From assembly GCA_024276895.1 (NCBI GenBank), contig JAJRWG010000055.1, positions 1 to 32,567 of the forward strand: a stretch of DNA of 32,567 nt, read 5' to 3'. The notes under the pieces were generated by a model, which was not told the DNA's origin, did no database searches, and worked only from the letters and a program-made list of their open reading frames with translations. This DNA is from Bacteroidota bacterium. GTDB lineage: Bacteria; Bacteroidota; Bacteroidia; Bacteroidales; F082. Below are positions 25,701 to 32,567 of this stretch, piece after piece (position 1 is the stretch's first letter; each line of letters starts with the position of its first letter). The translations under genes were made by a program, and so were the position numbers.

Positions 25701-28700
25701 GAGGTTGATGGAAAAGTTACCACGATAGGCTTCCTTCACCGGTATTTCCACAACTTTTTGTCCTTTGTTCAGCACGAGCCAGTTGCTGCTGAGCGTCTGC
25801 CTGCCGTTGATTATTTCGACAAGCACCTTTGTTTTTTTTGCTGCCGAGCCCACCACCAGTTTGAGTGTTTCGCCGGGTTCAGCCTTTTCCCGTGAAAGGG
25901 TGGTCCAGAAAATTTCATTTCCGGGTATCTTTTTTCCAGCCGTGGAGTAAAGCTTGAAAAAGCGTAATGTTTCCACCGTGTCGCCGTGCTTGTCAACGCT
26001 TTGGGCTACCACCAGGTATTCGCCGGGTGACCAGCGGTTCAGCTCATCTTTAAGCAGTTGTTTTTCCCCGTCAACCCTAACGGTCGTTTCAAGCACCGTG
26101 GTTTTCGGCCATTTGTTTTTCCGGTTTTCGTCTTTGTAAATATCGTGCGGGAACTCTTTTTTAAAGCCGGCCTCCGGGATGGTGTAAAGGTCAGGTTGTG
26201 GCCAGAGCCGTTTGTTCAGCAGCCGTGAGGGAGGTTTCAATTTAAAAACGCTCACCCTTGCGGCTACGGCAAGGGGCGCTCCCGCCAGATTAGCCGCAAG
26301 AAGGGTCAGGGCTTCCGGGTTTTCGCGGTCGATGGTTTCAGGGCCGCTAATCTCCAGCACAATTGAAGAAGCACCCACTCTTACAAAAGTTTCGCCCGTT
26401 TGCACCTCACCGGTTATGTCGGTTACATCGGCGTAAATGCGGTAGTTAAAGGTGGGGTCCAGCTTGCGTGGAATGCGCAGGTCGGGCTGGGCTTCAAAGC
26501 TCACCGTAAAAGTACCGTCGGTTTTTGTACTTATAAATCCGTGAGCGATTTCGGTTTCCAATGGAAACGAGGGCCACGGAATGCCGAAATCGCGGTAACC
26601 GTACAAGGGACGCGGTAAAACAGCCTGCCGTACAACCCTGTATTTTACGCCGGCCCGCGACAGCACGCTGCCACTGAAATCTTCAGCCCGTCCGGTAACG
26701 GTGATTGTTTCGTTGAGTTTGTACTGTCCTTCCAGAGTGTCGAACAGCACCCGGAATCCGGGACGCTTGTATTCTTCAACCCGGAAAGAGGTGTAGCCGC
26801 TTTTGGTTTTAAGGGTCATCCGGCCGTTAAGCCCGCCCGTGGGAATCACAAACGACCCGTGAAAGGAACCGAAGTCGTTGCTGACAAAATTAGCACTGCT
26901 CACTTTTTTGCGGCTGGCATTTAAAAACTCTACTTCAACCGGGGTCTCCGCTTTGATGGTCACCTCGCTGCCTTTGCTTTCGACAACGATGCCTTTAAAA
27001 TAAACCGTCTGTCCGGGCCGGTAAATGGCGCGGTCGGTGAAAAAGTAAGTGTGTAGCCGGGGCTTTCTGTTTTCTTGCCATTTGTAAAAATCCAGGTAAG
27101 CGTCCGAAAACAAGCGATCGCCGTCTTTTGCAAGGTCAAGAATGTAAGAGCCGTAGTTTTCACCGGCAAAACTTTCAATGCTGACGAAGCCATCCTCACC
27201 GGAAACCAGGTTCCCCACCACCCAGGTGTGGTAAACCCGTTGCCTGCTGTCGTAAACCTTCTGGTAAACAGTGATCCGGACGCCGGGAAGTCTGTTTCCG
27301 GATTCCCTGTCGAGGACAAACATTTCGTTGTTTCCCTCCGGGTCGTCCGACCTGACAATGTAGCTGAGGCTGCTTACCCAAACAGACTGGTAAGTGAGAT
27401 TGCCCCCGGACGAAAAAGACGGGTCGTCGGAAGCAAAAACAACGTAGTAGCCATTTTCCAGCGCAGGCATCCGGATTTCCGTGGCATGCTGCTGGTGGTC
27501 TTTGGTATCGGGCAGGTCAATTGACCAGCTTTCAACGGCCTCGTTTTTCAGGTAGCCCGCCATTATTTCCTGCTGCCTTTGCTTTTCGCGAAGCTTTAGA
27601 TCTTCGTCGGGATCTACTTTCACAATGCGGAAGTAGAGTTTTGTGATGTTCCTGAAATTCAGCAAGGCCGGAAAAGGTTTGCCGGGCAAGGTCGCCGACG
27701 CTGTTTTTAAACCGAATGACTTTTTCCTGATCCGGTTGAGCATGGACTTGCAGTATTCCGAAGCATTTTCATCGGGGTACAGTTCGATCACTTCTTCGCA
27801 GACTTTTTCAGCTTCGTTTTTTTCACGGCGATGCTCGTCGCCCAACAGCGGAACGTACTTCGCCGACTCTGCCAGGTAGAGCCCTGCCAGTTGTTTTCCA
27901 ATCTTCGCGAAGGCCGGATGATTTTTGTAGCGCTGACCAAGATCTTTGAGAATTTTGATGTAATCCTGAGTTTCAGTTGTCTGGTCGGTTAGGTGGTCGT
28001 AAACAAAAGCAAGACGTCTTAATTCAAGATCGATCAGGGCTTCGGTGTTTTCATTTTTCATGTGAAAGCCCAGGAGGTGGCGGTAAAGATTCAGCGCGAT
28101 GGTGATGTTTGAACTGTCGGTGTTGTCTGACTTTTCCTTCAGGAACTGTTCCAGCGGAAGCATTCTCACTTCCGGGGAAACAATGCCCGACAGCTCGGTC
28201 AGTTCAACGTCCTCACCGGAAAAATACTCCAGTGCGCGGTTGGCCAGTAAATCGTACAGGCTGGGCCAGAGTTCGAAATTGGAACCGTCTTCCTGTTTCA
28301 GGATCAGGTTGTAATCCTCAAGCGGGGTTGTTTTCAGCGTCCCGGCTGCGTCAAGGGAACGGAGGTAGTAGCCTCTGATCTTCCTGTTCAGCTTTACCGC
28401 ATCCCAGGTACGGATGTCCTTGTCATCCAGCCCCTCAACCGTTTTCCGGTTGTTGATGGTCCATCGGTTCTGTTGGTAAAAGCCACGGTACAGCTCTGCC
28501 AGCAGCGACCGGATCACTTGTTTTTCAGGGGATTTCGCCTGTTTAAGCTCCTCTTCAAAAACAAGGATGGCCTGCATCAAATGCTCTTCCTCAAAACGGC
28601 TTTGCAGGCTCACTTTGTAAATCAGGGCTTTGATGAATTGAGGACGGTTGTCCTCCGATTTGGCTTTGCGGAAAATTTCATCAACAATGGCCAGTGCCGA

Positions 28701-28838
28701 CCTTGGCAAACCTTCGTCAACATATTTCTCAACCTGTTTCCAGCTTTTGTCGTAATCCTCAACCGTGGGATTCACCAGAAACCCGCTGATAAAAACAAAA
28801 AGAAAAAGTAGAAGGGTTGTGAACAAGGCTTTTTTCAT
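22776..28838 (-). CDS. Large alpha-2-macroglobulin-like protein lacking the thioester motif
   Basis: A 2020-residue exported protein of the bacterial alpha-2-macroglobulin family, thought to act in the periplasm as a protease trap or envelope protector. After a signal or anchor sequence (MKKALFTTLLLFLFVFISGF) comes an alpha-helical, TPR-like region to about residue 400, as is usual in Bacteroidota members. Macroglobulin domains follow, including TDRAIYRPGQTVYFKGIV near residue 612-630, the typical MG1-MG2 link, and a bait-like Glu/Thr-rich stretch near 1180-1230. The A2M domain TDSSGNLLFGFTTPDALTEWKLL and the TED region (SSGAWPWFRGMQDDRYTTQ) come next. Where thioester homologues carry C-x-E-Q, this protein reads S-I-S-V (residues 1471-1474), inside an otherwise conserved block LFNRYFANSL. 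No penicillin-binding protein 1C gene is adjacent. Confidence 0.92.
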   Translation of the reverse strand: MKKALFTTLLLFLFVFISGFLVNPTVEDYDKSWKQVEKYVDEGLPRSALAIVDEIFRKAKSEDNRPQFIKALIYKVSLQSRFEEEHLMQAILVFEEELKQAKSPEKQVIRSLLAELYRGFYQQNRWTINNRKTVEGLDDKDIRTWDAVKLNRKIRGYYLRSLDAAGTLKTTPLEDYNLILKQEDGSNFELWPSLYDLLANRALEYFSGEDVELTELSGIVSPEVRMLPLEQFLKEKSDNTDSSNITIALNLYRHLLGFHMKNENTEALIDLELRRLAFVYDHLTDQTTETQDYIKILKDLGQRYKNHPAFAKIGKQLAGLYLAESAKYVPLLGDEHRREKNEAEKVCEEVIELYPDENASEYCKSMLNRIRKKSFGLKTASATLPGKPFPALLNFRNITKLYFRIVKVDPDEDLKLREKQRQQEIMAGYLKNEAVESWSIDLPDTKDHQQHATEIRMPALENGYYVVFASDDPSFSSGGNLTYQSVWVSSLSYIVRSDDPEGNNEMFVLDRESGNRLPGVRITVYQKVYDSRQRVYHTWVVGNLVSGEDGFVSIESFAGENYGSYILDLAKDGDRLFSDAYLDFYKWQENRKPRLHTYFFTDRAIYRPGQTVYFKGIVVESKGSEVTIKAETPVEVEFLNASRKKVSSANFVSNDFGSFHGSFVIPTGGLNGRMTLKTKSGYTSFRVEEYKRPGFRVLFDTLEGQYKLNETITVTGRAEDFSGSVLSRAGVKYRVVRQAVLPRPLYGYRDFGIPWPSFPLETEIAHGFISTKTDGTFTVSFEAQPDLRIPRKLDPTFNYRIYADVTDITGEVQTGETFVRVGASSIVLEISGPETIDRENPEALTLLAANLAGAPLAVAARVSVFKLKPPSRLLNKRLWPQPDLYTIPEAGFKKEFPHDIYKDENRKNKWPKTTVLETTVRVDGEKQLLKDELNRWSPGEYLVVAQSVDKHGDTVETLRFFKLYSTAGKKIPGNEIFWTTLSREKAEPGETLKLVVGSAAKKTKVLVEIINGRQTLSSNWLVLNKGQKVVEIPVKEAYRGNFSINLTTVRLNRFYNKRFVVEVPFTNKKLDIALETHRDFLTPGKKEEWRVKISGPGGEAAAAELLAGMYDASLDRFSENAWKLKLYYPKTQSKNWKAAQFRVLSNSYLHKVQPPVFSPEPQQYPTVNWFGYYFLNRGVRMMDFGMQAMATETPATEKSAEEVVEDSDVTETEVPENGQQILAGTQKEKETAPPLRTNFNETAFFYPQLTTDSSGNLLFGFTTPDALTEWKLLMLATTKDLKTGMLVKKIKAQKELMVLPNVPRFVRQGDKLVFSAKVVNFTDREMEADVRIEFFDAISMKAVTIFASGQQKSATVRIPPKQNARLSWAVEIPANLSMLAYRIRATAGTFSDGEERMFPVLTNRMLVTETMPMPVNGGKTRIFKFDKLLNSDKIAGPVTRKDFRFTVEFTSNPAWYAVQALPYMAEGNRESISVLFNRYFANSLSAFVANSNPKIQRVFESWKRLSPDAFLSKLQQNEELKYAVLNATPWVLEAEDESEQKRRIGILFDLNRLAAEQRIALERLRESQLSSGAWPWFRGMQDDRYTTQRIVTGFAKLNSKGVIDLTKDKQLQQMLRKAVRYLDNRLKADYEKLKKKNPKGMDKNHLNSMVIQYLYARSLLTTLLPVPAQSGEAFDYYTGQAKRYWLKQTKLLQGMIALAMNRLSYRNQAEAIVRSLRERALHSEEMGMYWRQQNGWNWFRVPVETQALMIEVFSEVGNYPKEVYQMKIWLLKQKQTQKWKTSSATAEAVFSLLMYGEDLLAGDQTVKIKVGSQTIDTDNPDLGVEAGTGYFKTAWKGEEIKAGMGRIEVTNPNKSIAWGAAYWQYFENLDRITAQQSPLSLEKKLFVEVLTDAGPVIKPLEEGQKLKPGDKVIVRLNIRTDRNMEFVHLKDMRATAFEPLKPLSGYTYTGGLGYYQNITDVSTDFFMRYLNKGTYVLEYPLHVSQSGVFSNGIATIQSMYAPEFGAHSSGLRIEVKDLKK

Positions 28839-28875
28839 GGCGTGTTTTTTTTTTGAAGTGACTTTTGAAGTGTTG

Positions 28876-28883
28876 CAAAGATA
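28876..28883 (-). promoter_or_regulatory. Possible -7 box upstream of the macroglobulin gene
   Basis: TATCTTTG followed by C on the minus strand, about 38 bp upstream of the ATG at 28838. No clear TTG lies at the right distance, so only half of the promoter is supported. Confidence 0.35.
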
Positions 28884-29030
28884 GTGCCTAAATGGAAAGG
28901 AGAAATGCCGTGGTCACTTCGAACCACGCGAGACGGTGGTTTGACCTGCTTTCCGGCAGGCAAGGATCTCCCGGAAAAAATACTCGTTTCGGAAAAGTGA
29001 TCAGGAATTACCGGGTGGTTTTAGCTGCGA

Positions 29031-29073
29031 CAAAATAAAAGAGCCCTGCCTGTGTGCTGAACACAAAGGCAGG
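29031..29073 (-). terminator. Rho-independent terminator of the surface-protein cluster
   Basis: On the minus strand CCTGCC...GGCAGG, with an inner GTGT/ACAC extension (29045-29073), is followed by GCTCTTTTATTTTG. It lies about 35 bp after the stop of the 80-residue protein and ends the minus-strand transcript coming from the surface-protein genes. Confidence 0.8.
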
Positions 29074-29106
29074 ACCCCCCTAAAATATATTTAATCGTCC
29101 TTACTG

Positions 29107-29349
29107 CTATTCTTCAAGCTTTTGCCTGGCGTCGTAAACTTTTTTCCCGCCATAAGCCAGCCCGAGGGTGGTTAAAATAACCAGACCCGTTCCAATGGGG
29201 GCGTTTCCGCCGATCGGTGTGTCACCACCGCCCACATCACCCGGAGGTGGCGGGGGCGATCCTTGTGCCATAACTTGCGTCAACGGGGCAAAGAATAAAA
29301 TGAGAATTGCAAGTCCGATTATTTTCTTAATTGTTTTCATCTTTATCAT
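29107..29349 (-). CDS. Small exported protein with Pro/Gly linker and C-terminal sorting-like tail
   Basis: Eighty residues with three parts: a signal peptide cut near MAQ (residue 29); a disordered linker of proline and glycine (SPPPPPGDVGGGDTPIGG); and a tail NAPIGTGLVILTTLGLAYGG (residues 49-68) followed by KKVYDARQKLEE. A short motif, a single hydrophobic helix and a basic end is the architecture of C-terminal sorting signals. The PIG-x-GL form recalls the P-I-D-G-G motif that I associate with Bacteroidota PID-CTERM tails; the D is replaced by G here. Almost nothing else is left of the protein, so it may be a short surface or outer-membrane-associated component. It is downstream of a T9SS cargo gene and likely cotranscribed. 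No function is assigned. Confidence 0.75.
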   Translation of the reverse strand: MIKMKTIKKIIGLAILILFFAPLTQVMAQGSPPPPPGDVGGGDTPIGGNAPIGTGLVILTTLGLAYGGKKVYDARQKLEE

Positions 29350-29397
29350 TTTTGAAATATTTTTTACTTGTTATTATTACCTGTTCTTAGAAAATTA

Positions 29398-31692
29398 TCA
29401 GTGTACAAAAACTTTCTCGGTGTAAATGTTCTTGTCAGTTACAACTCGTACGATGTAATAACCGTCGTGGTTTGAAACAAAGAAGCGGTACCTGTTCTGT
29501 GCAGGAACTTGCTTGTGCATCACCATGGTACCGGACATGCTGTAAATAAAGACTTCTTCAATATTCTCATTTTTTGTCAGGTTGGTTACATGAGCATACT
29601 CGTTAATCGCGTAAATTTTTACGTTATGCGATTCCAGGTCATTAACCGAAGTTGGCCCGAAGAAGTGGACGATAAACCGGTCGGGAGCATCATCGGGGCT
29701 GGCAGTAAAGGTGTAGGTGTCGTGGCCGGGTGAGAAGTGGTGCCACTGGTAATTGTCCAGTTTGTCTTCAATCCAGATTTCAGTACCGGGTTCGAAGCTT
29801 TCCAGGTCACTGGCCGTGAAAACGTATTCGCCTTCGTGTCCGCAGCTGAAGTTCACCGGAACACTGACCATCTCGCCCTGGAGGTCCAGTTGCGGAAGCA
29901 CATTGACCGAAAGTGTGGTTCCGTCTTCGGCAACGCTGCTGATCTCGGTGGAGTTTTCGTACATGCTACCCCATTTGATGGCCTCGATGGCTTCGTCGTA
30001 ACCGTTGGTGCCTGCTTCGTCAAAGCGGATAACCAACTGGTCGGCAAAGGTGGTTTCGTTATCGTTGATGTCCAGTGTCAGGATATTGATTATCTCATCC
30101 CTGAAAGGATCTGTGCTGTGTACCCGGTTGGAGTTTTCAAATGATACCGTTCCTCCGGCAATGGTTTCCACAAAGAAAGCCTGGCCTACCTGGATATTCT
30201 GTACCCCGCCGGTTCCACCTGCCCGTGCAAGGTAGTTACCTATAGTCGCATCCCAGATCCAGTTTTTATTGTTGATAACCGTTGCATTGCCGGTGTTGGC
30301 AAAAAACAAATCAAAATCGATTGCTGAAGGGTAGGGGTTGGAGATCATTTCGTAGCTGGCACCGCCTGTTGTCAGTGCCGGGCTGCTGACCGAACCGGTC
30401 AGCAGTTGGCCGACCAGCGAATCAATGGTATGAGTTTCCACATTGCTTGTGGAGATCATCATGCCTGAGCCGGTATGGATTTCCGTGGCGTAGGCGTAAA
30501 TATTTACCCATGAACCGCTGGGCTCATCAAAAATATAAGCGTAATCCGTTCCGCCGCCGGCACCGTCATTCAGATTGAAATCATCCAGGTAAACACCCGA
30601 GAAAGATGTCGCGTTATCCACGGTGGGGCCTACCTGGTGGAAAAAGAAACTCCCTGTAGGCGGTGTTCCGTGTCCCAGGAAAATCTGCACCTTGGCTGTT
30701 CCGTTGGTACCGTAAGTGATAGTTCCGTTGTCTTTGAATGATCCTATACCGGTGGTATCGGCCAAAACGACAAGACTCGTGTCCCCTTCAAGATGTGTGC
30801 TTCCTGCAACTGTAACCGCACCATTAGGCCTTATGTTAAAATTACCATAAACCTTTAGGTCACCGGAAAAATCTAACAATTCACCTGTGTTTGTAGGAAT
30901 TCCAAAATTAATTAAACCCCCACTTTGAATGGTTACATTATTAGCTGGCCCTGTGCCGGCAACAAATGCAAAATTCACATTTTCAGGATAATTGGTGCGC
31001 CCTGAAGGAATATAACAATTGCTTGCGGCTACAGGTGCAGCAGAACGGGGTGTTCCACACTCATCTTCCCAGTTTGCTCCTTGAGCCCAACTGTGCGGAT
31101 CCTGAAATCCAGTATTTGTCCCATTGCCAGTCCATACATAATCATAAATAAGTGTCGGGTAAGAGTAGGTAACACTGCCGTTAACTGACGGGGTAAAATC
31201 CTGCCCACCAACTGGCGGATCCTGCCTCCAGTTGTGCGATCTACCTTCCCATCCATCAGGAGCAACCTCGAATAACCCGCTACCTGTAGCGCCAAATGCT
31301 TTAAAAACAGCAATGTCTTCCCATTGATTCACCACCCAGTTTGTTGGAGAATTGAAAGGTGTATTCATTGCATTCCAGTAATGATAATCATACACTCCGT
31401 CACCTGAAGTTTGTTCTACTGCTAAGCCGTCTACAAGATTGTAAGGATTGGATGTACAAAGCAAATCTATATCAACTGCGCCGGCGGGATATCTGATGAC
31501 AAAAGTAATGTCAATAATAGTGGTTGAAGTCGTTGGCGTATTGGTTCCGGATGTTTCCCGCATTTGGTAAACCAGGTAACCCATGTCATTTTCCACAACC
31601 CTGCTCTCAAATACCTGGGCGTTTACATTACTAATCGCTAATACCAATAAACTTACTACGAGAAATGTAATGAGGTGTTTAATATTTTTCAT
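29398..31692 (-). CDS. T9SS cargo protein with C-terminal type A sorting domain
   Basis: A 764-residue extracellular or surface protein. The signal peptide MKNIKHLITFLVVSLLVLAI.. ends near NVNAQ (residue 26). The central part is beta-rich with Asn/Gly/Thr repeats (for example VYGNFNIRPNGAVTVAGSTH), like other Bacteroidota adhesin-type proteins. The last 80 or so residues (VKIYAINEYAHVTNLTKNEN, then VFIYSMSGTMVMHKQ..., ending YIVRVVTDKNIYTEKVFVH) form a type A C-terminal domain recognised by the type IX secretion system. No catalytic domain is recognisable. The gene starts 38 bp after the upstream surface protein and is followed by the 80-residue protein, so the three probably form one operon. 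The N-terminal third is visibly more AT-rich than the rest. Confidence 0.85.
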   Translation of the reverse strand: MKNIKHLITFLVVSLLVLAISNVNAQVFESRVVENDMGYLVYQMRETSGTNTPTTSTTIIDITFVIRYPAGAVDIDLLCTSNPYNLVDGLAVEQTSGDGVYDYHYWNAMNTPFNSPTNWVVNQWEDIAVFKAFGATGSGLFEVAPDGWEGRSHNWRQDPPVGGQDFTPSVNGSVTYSYPTLIYDYVWTGNGTNTGFQDPHSWAQGANWEDECGTPRSAAPVAASNCYIPSGRTNYPENVNFAFVAGTGPANNVTIQSGGLINFGIPTNTGELLDFSGDLKVYGNFNIRPNGAVTVAGSTHLEGDTSLVVLADTTGIGSFKDNGTITYGTNGTAKVQIFLGHGTPPTGSFFFHQVGPTVDNATSFSGVYLDDFNLNDGAGGGTDYAYIFDEPSGSWVNIYAYATEIHTGSGMMISTSNVETHTIDSLVGQLLTGSVSSPALTTGGASYEMISNPYPSAIDFDLFFANTGNATVINNKNWIWDATIGNYLARAGGTGGVQNIQVGQAFFVETIAGGTVSFENSNRVHSTDPFRDEIINILTLDINDNETTFADQLVIRFDEAGTNGYDEAIEAIKWGSMYENSTEISSVAEDGTTLSVNVLPQLDLQGEMVSVPVNFSCGHEGEYVFTASDLESFEPGTEIWIEDKLDNYQWHHFSPGHDTYTFTASPDDAPDRFIVHFFGPTSVNDLESHNVKIYAINEYAHVTNLTKNENIEEVFIYSMSGTMVMHKQVPAQNRYRFFVSNHDGYYIVRVVTDKNIYTEKVFVH

Positions 31693-31730
31693 TTTCTTGT
31701 TCTTTTCGTTGATTAATAATTAGTGATTTG

Positions 31731-32567
31731 TTATGGTAAGTGTCTTTTGTAAACAACACCAGGTGTAGTATTACCTACAACGGCTAATACAACTGCGCGG
31801 TCACTACCTGCTCCGTTGTAAATTACATCGCTATCCATGTTAACATCGTTATCTGAATAAACAGTAAGCACGTTATTTCCTGGAGTTGTGTTGCCAACCT
31901 CCCCCAGTATTGCAGAACGATCATTTCCACCACCGTTATAAGCAACTTCACCATTATCAGTAGCATCACCTTCCCACAAACCAAACACGCCGGTTGTCAC
32001 CTCTTTCATGGCAGCATTGGTTGAGATGCCGACATCCTGCCAGGCCTGGCTTTGTGCGGTGGTGTAATCCCATGAAGGGGAGGCCACACTCAGGTCGATC
32101 GTTGAGGAACTCATTATACCAAAGTGGTTTCGATGCGTAACGACTACATAATAAGGTGTAGCATTGCTCACGCCTGTAATTTTTCCTCCAATGTTTCCAT
32201 CCCTGTCGAGCAGGTTCCCGTTAATGTCCACGAAAAATGCGAAGGAATCAATTAAAGTGGAAGGTGTTGTCTGGTCTCTCAGCACCACTTTTACCCAGTC
32301 AACGGCATCAGCAGGAACAGTTGTTGTTTCCGCAGAAATGCCGTAGGGGTCGGTGGTGGGGATGAGGCCCGCGGTGTTCAGGTCTTTGTTCATGTTGGTG
32401 CCGTTGAAAGCGCCGGCCAGCCACAGGTTGAGGTTCAGGCGTTTACCCGCGTTGAAGTAGTCGCCAACGGTGAAAGTACCCGTTCCCGTAAAGGTTGAAC
32501 CTGCCAGGGTGTAGGGATCGGCACCCGATGCTGCACCGGTTTCTGACCAGGTGTAGGTTGTTCCGCC
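31731..32567 (-). CDS. Surface protein C-terminal part with two dockerin-like repeats (5' end outside window)
   Basis: The frame is open to the window edge, so at least 278 C-terminal residues of a larger protein are seen; the ATG at 32393 is not needed as a start. It carries a module common at the end of Bacteroidota surface proteins: LNLWLAGAFNGTNMNKDLN..GLIPTTDPYG, then VDWVKVVLRD, YYVVVTHRNHFGIMSS and WDYTTAQSQAWQD. Two similar calcium-site-like repeats follow: GDATDNGEVAYNGGGNDRSA and, about 32 residues later, VNMDSDVIYNGAGSDRAV, each continuing to VGNTTPG. It stops at KRHLP without the usual T9SS tail. How it is secreted is therefore unclear. It is probably upstream in the same operon as the T9SS cargo gene. 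Confidence 0.8.
   Translation of the reverse strand, partial: GGTTYTWSETGAASGADPYTLAGSTFTGTGTFTVGDYFNAGKRLNLNLWLAGAFNGTNMNKDLNTAGLIPTTDPYGISAETTTVPADAVDWVKVVLRDQTTPSTLIDSFAFFVDINGNLLDRDGNIGGKITGVSNATPYYVVVTHRNHFGIMSSSTIDLSVASPSWDYTTAQSQAWQDVGISTNAAMKEVTTGVFGLWEGDATDNGEVAYNGGGNDRSAILGEVGNTTPGNNVLTVYSDNDVNMDSDVIYNGAGSDRAVVLAVVGNTTPGVVYKRHLP

Noticed and set aside
22818-28811. Many plus-strand open frames opposite the macroglobulin gene
   Set aside because: They are shadows of the 2020-codon gene and show no domain, signal or start context.

Overview
The window looks like a piece of a Bacteroidota chromosome, most likely an anaerobic, fermentative Bacteroidales/Marinilabiliales-type organism. 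Three things support this: the gene order ftsX - DUF3098 - uppP - truB - queA; cell-surface proteins with type IX secretion (T9SS) signals and family-typical C-terminal modules; and promoter-like boxes of the TTG-N17..23-TAnnTTTG kind. A ptb-buk pair (butyryl-CoA to butyrate with ATP formation) points to fermentation. No rRNA, tRNA, CRISPR array, integrase or ordinary IS transposase was seen. The species cannot be named from this sequence alone.

Layout. 1-3635: end of rnr (RNase R), ruvC on the minus strand, then an overlapping pair for a flippase-like membrane protein and a membrane glycosyltransferase. 3644-8578 (minus): ispD; queA with its own promoter and terminator; truB-uppP-DUF3098-ftsX, in which uppP and truB overlap by 4 bp. 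8675-12823 (plus): a VanX-like secreted peptidase and leuS. 12828-13316 (minus): low-molecular-weight phosphatase. 13494-16104 (plus): ptb, buk, flavodoxin. 16105-16636: non-coding, with a terminator, a possible promoter box and two palindromic repeat elements. 16637-20501 (plus): lytic transglycosylase with three LysM domains, DUF4837 lipoprotein, tandem universal stress protein. Then a lipocalin-like lipoprotein (minus), an LPS-type glycosyltransferase and a lipid kinase (plus). 22776-28838 (minus): a 2020-residue alpha-2-macroglobulin-like protein. 29107-32567 (minus): a small surface protein with a C-terminal sorting-like tail, a T9SS cargo protein, and the end of a second surface protein.

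The most striking feature is in leuS. About 215 extra residues, including a complete DUF559 (Vsr/PD-(D/E)XK-like endonuclease) domain, interrupt the leucyl-tRNA synthetase in frame, in a loop between the first strands of the CP1 editing domain. The DUF559 segment lies between two diverged direct copies of a GC-rich, hairpin-rich repeat, and both copies are translated in the same repeat frame into similar Pro/Gly-rich peptides. All signature motifs of LeuRS remain. Two free-standing relatives of the same hairpin core lie at 16342-16438 and 16490-16578. Each is enclosed by perfect inverted arms (21 bp and 17 bp) whose sequences are unrelated to each other. Together these suggest a family of palindromic mobile elements that can carry a DUF559 nuclease and enter coding sequence without breaking the frame. 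That interpretation is inference; the repeats, frames and motifs are read directly from the sequence.
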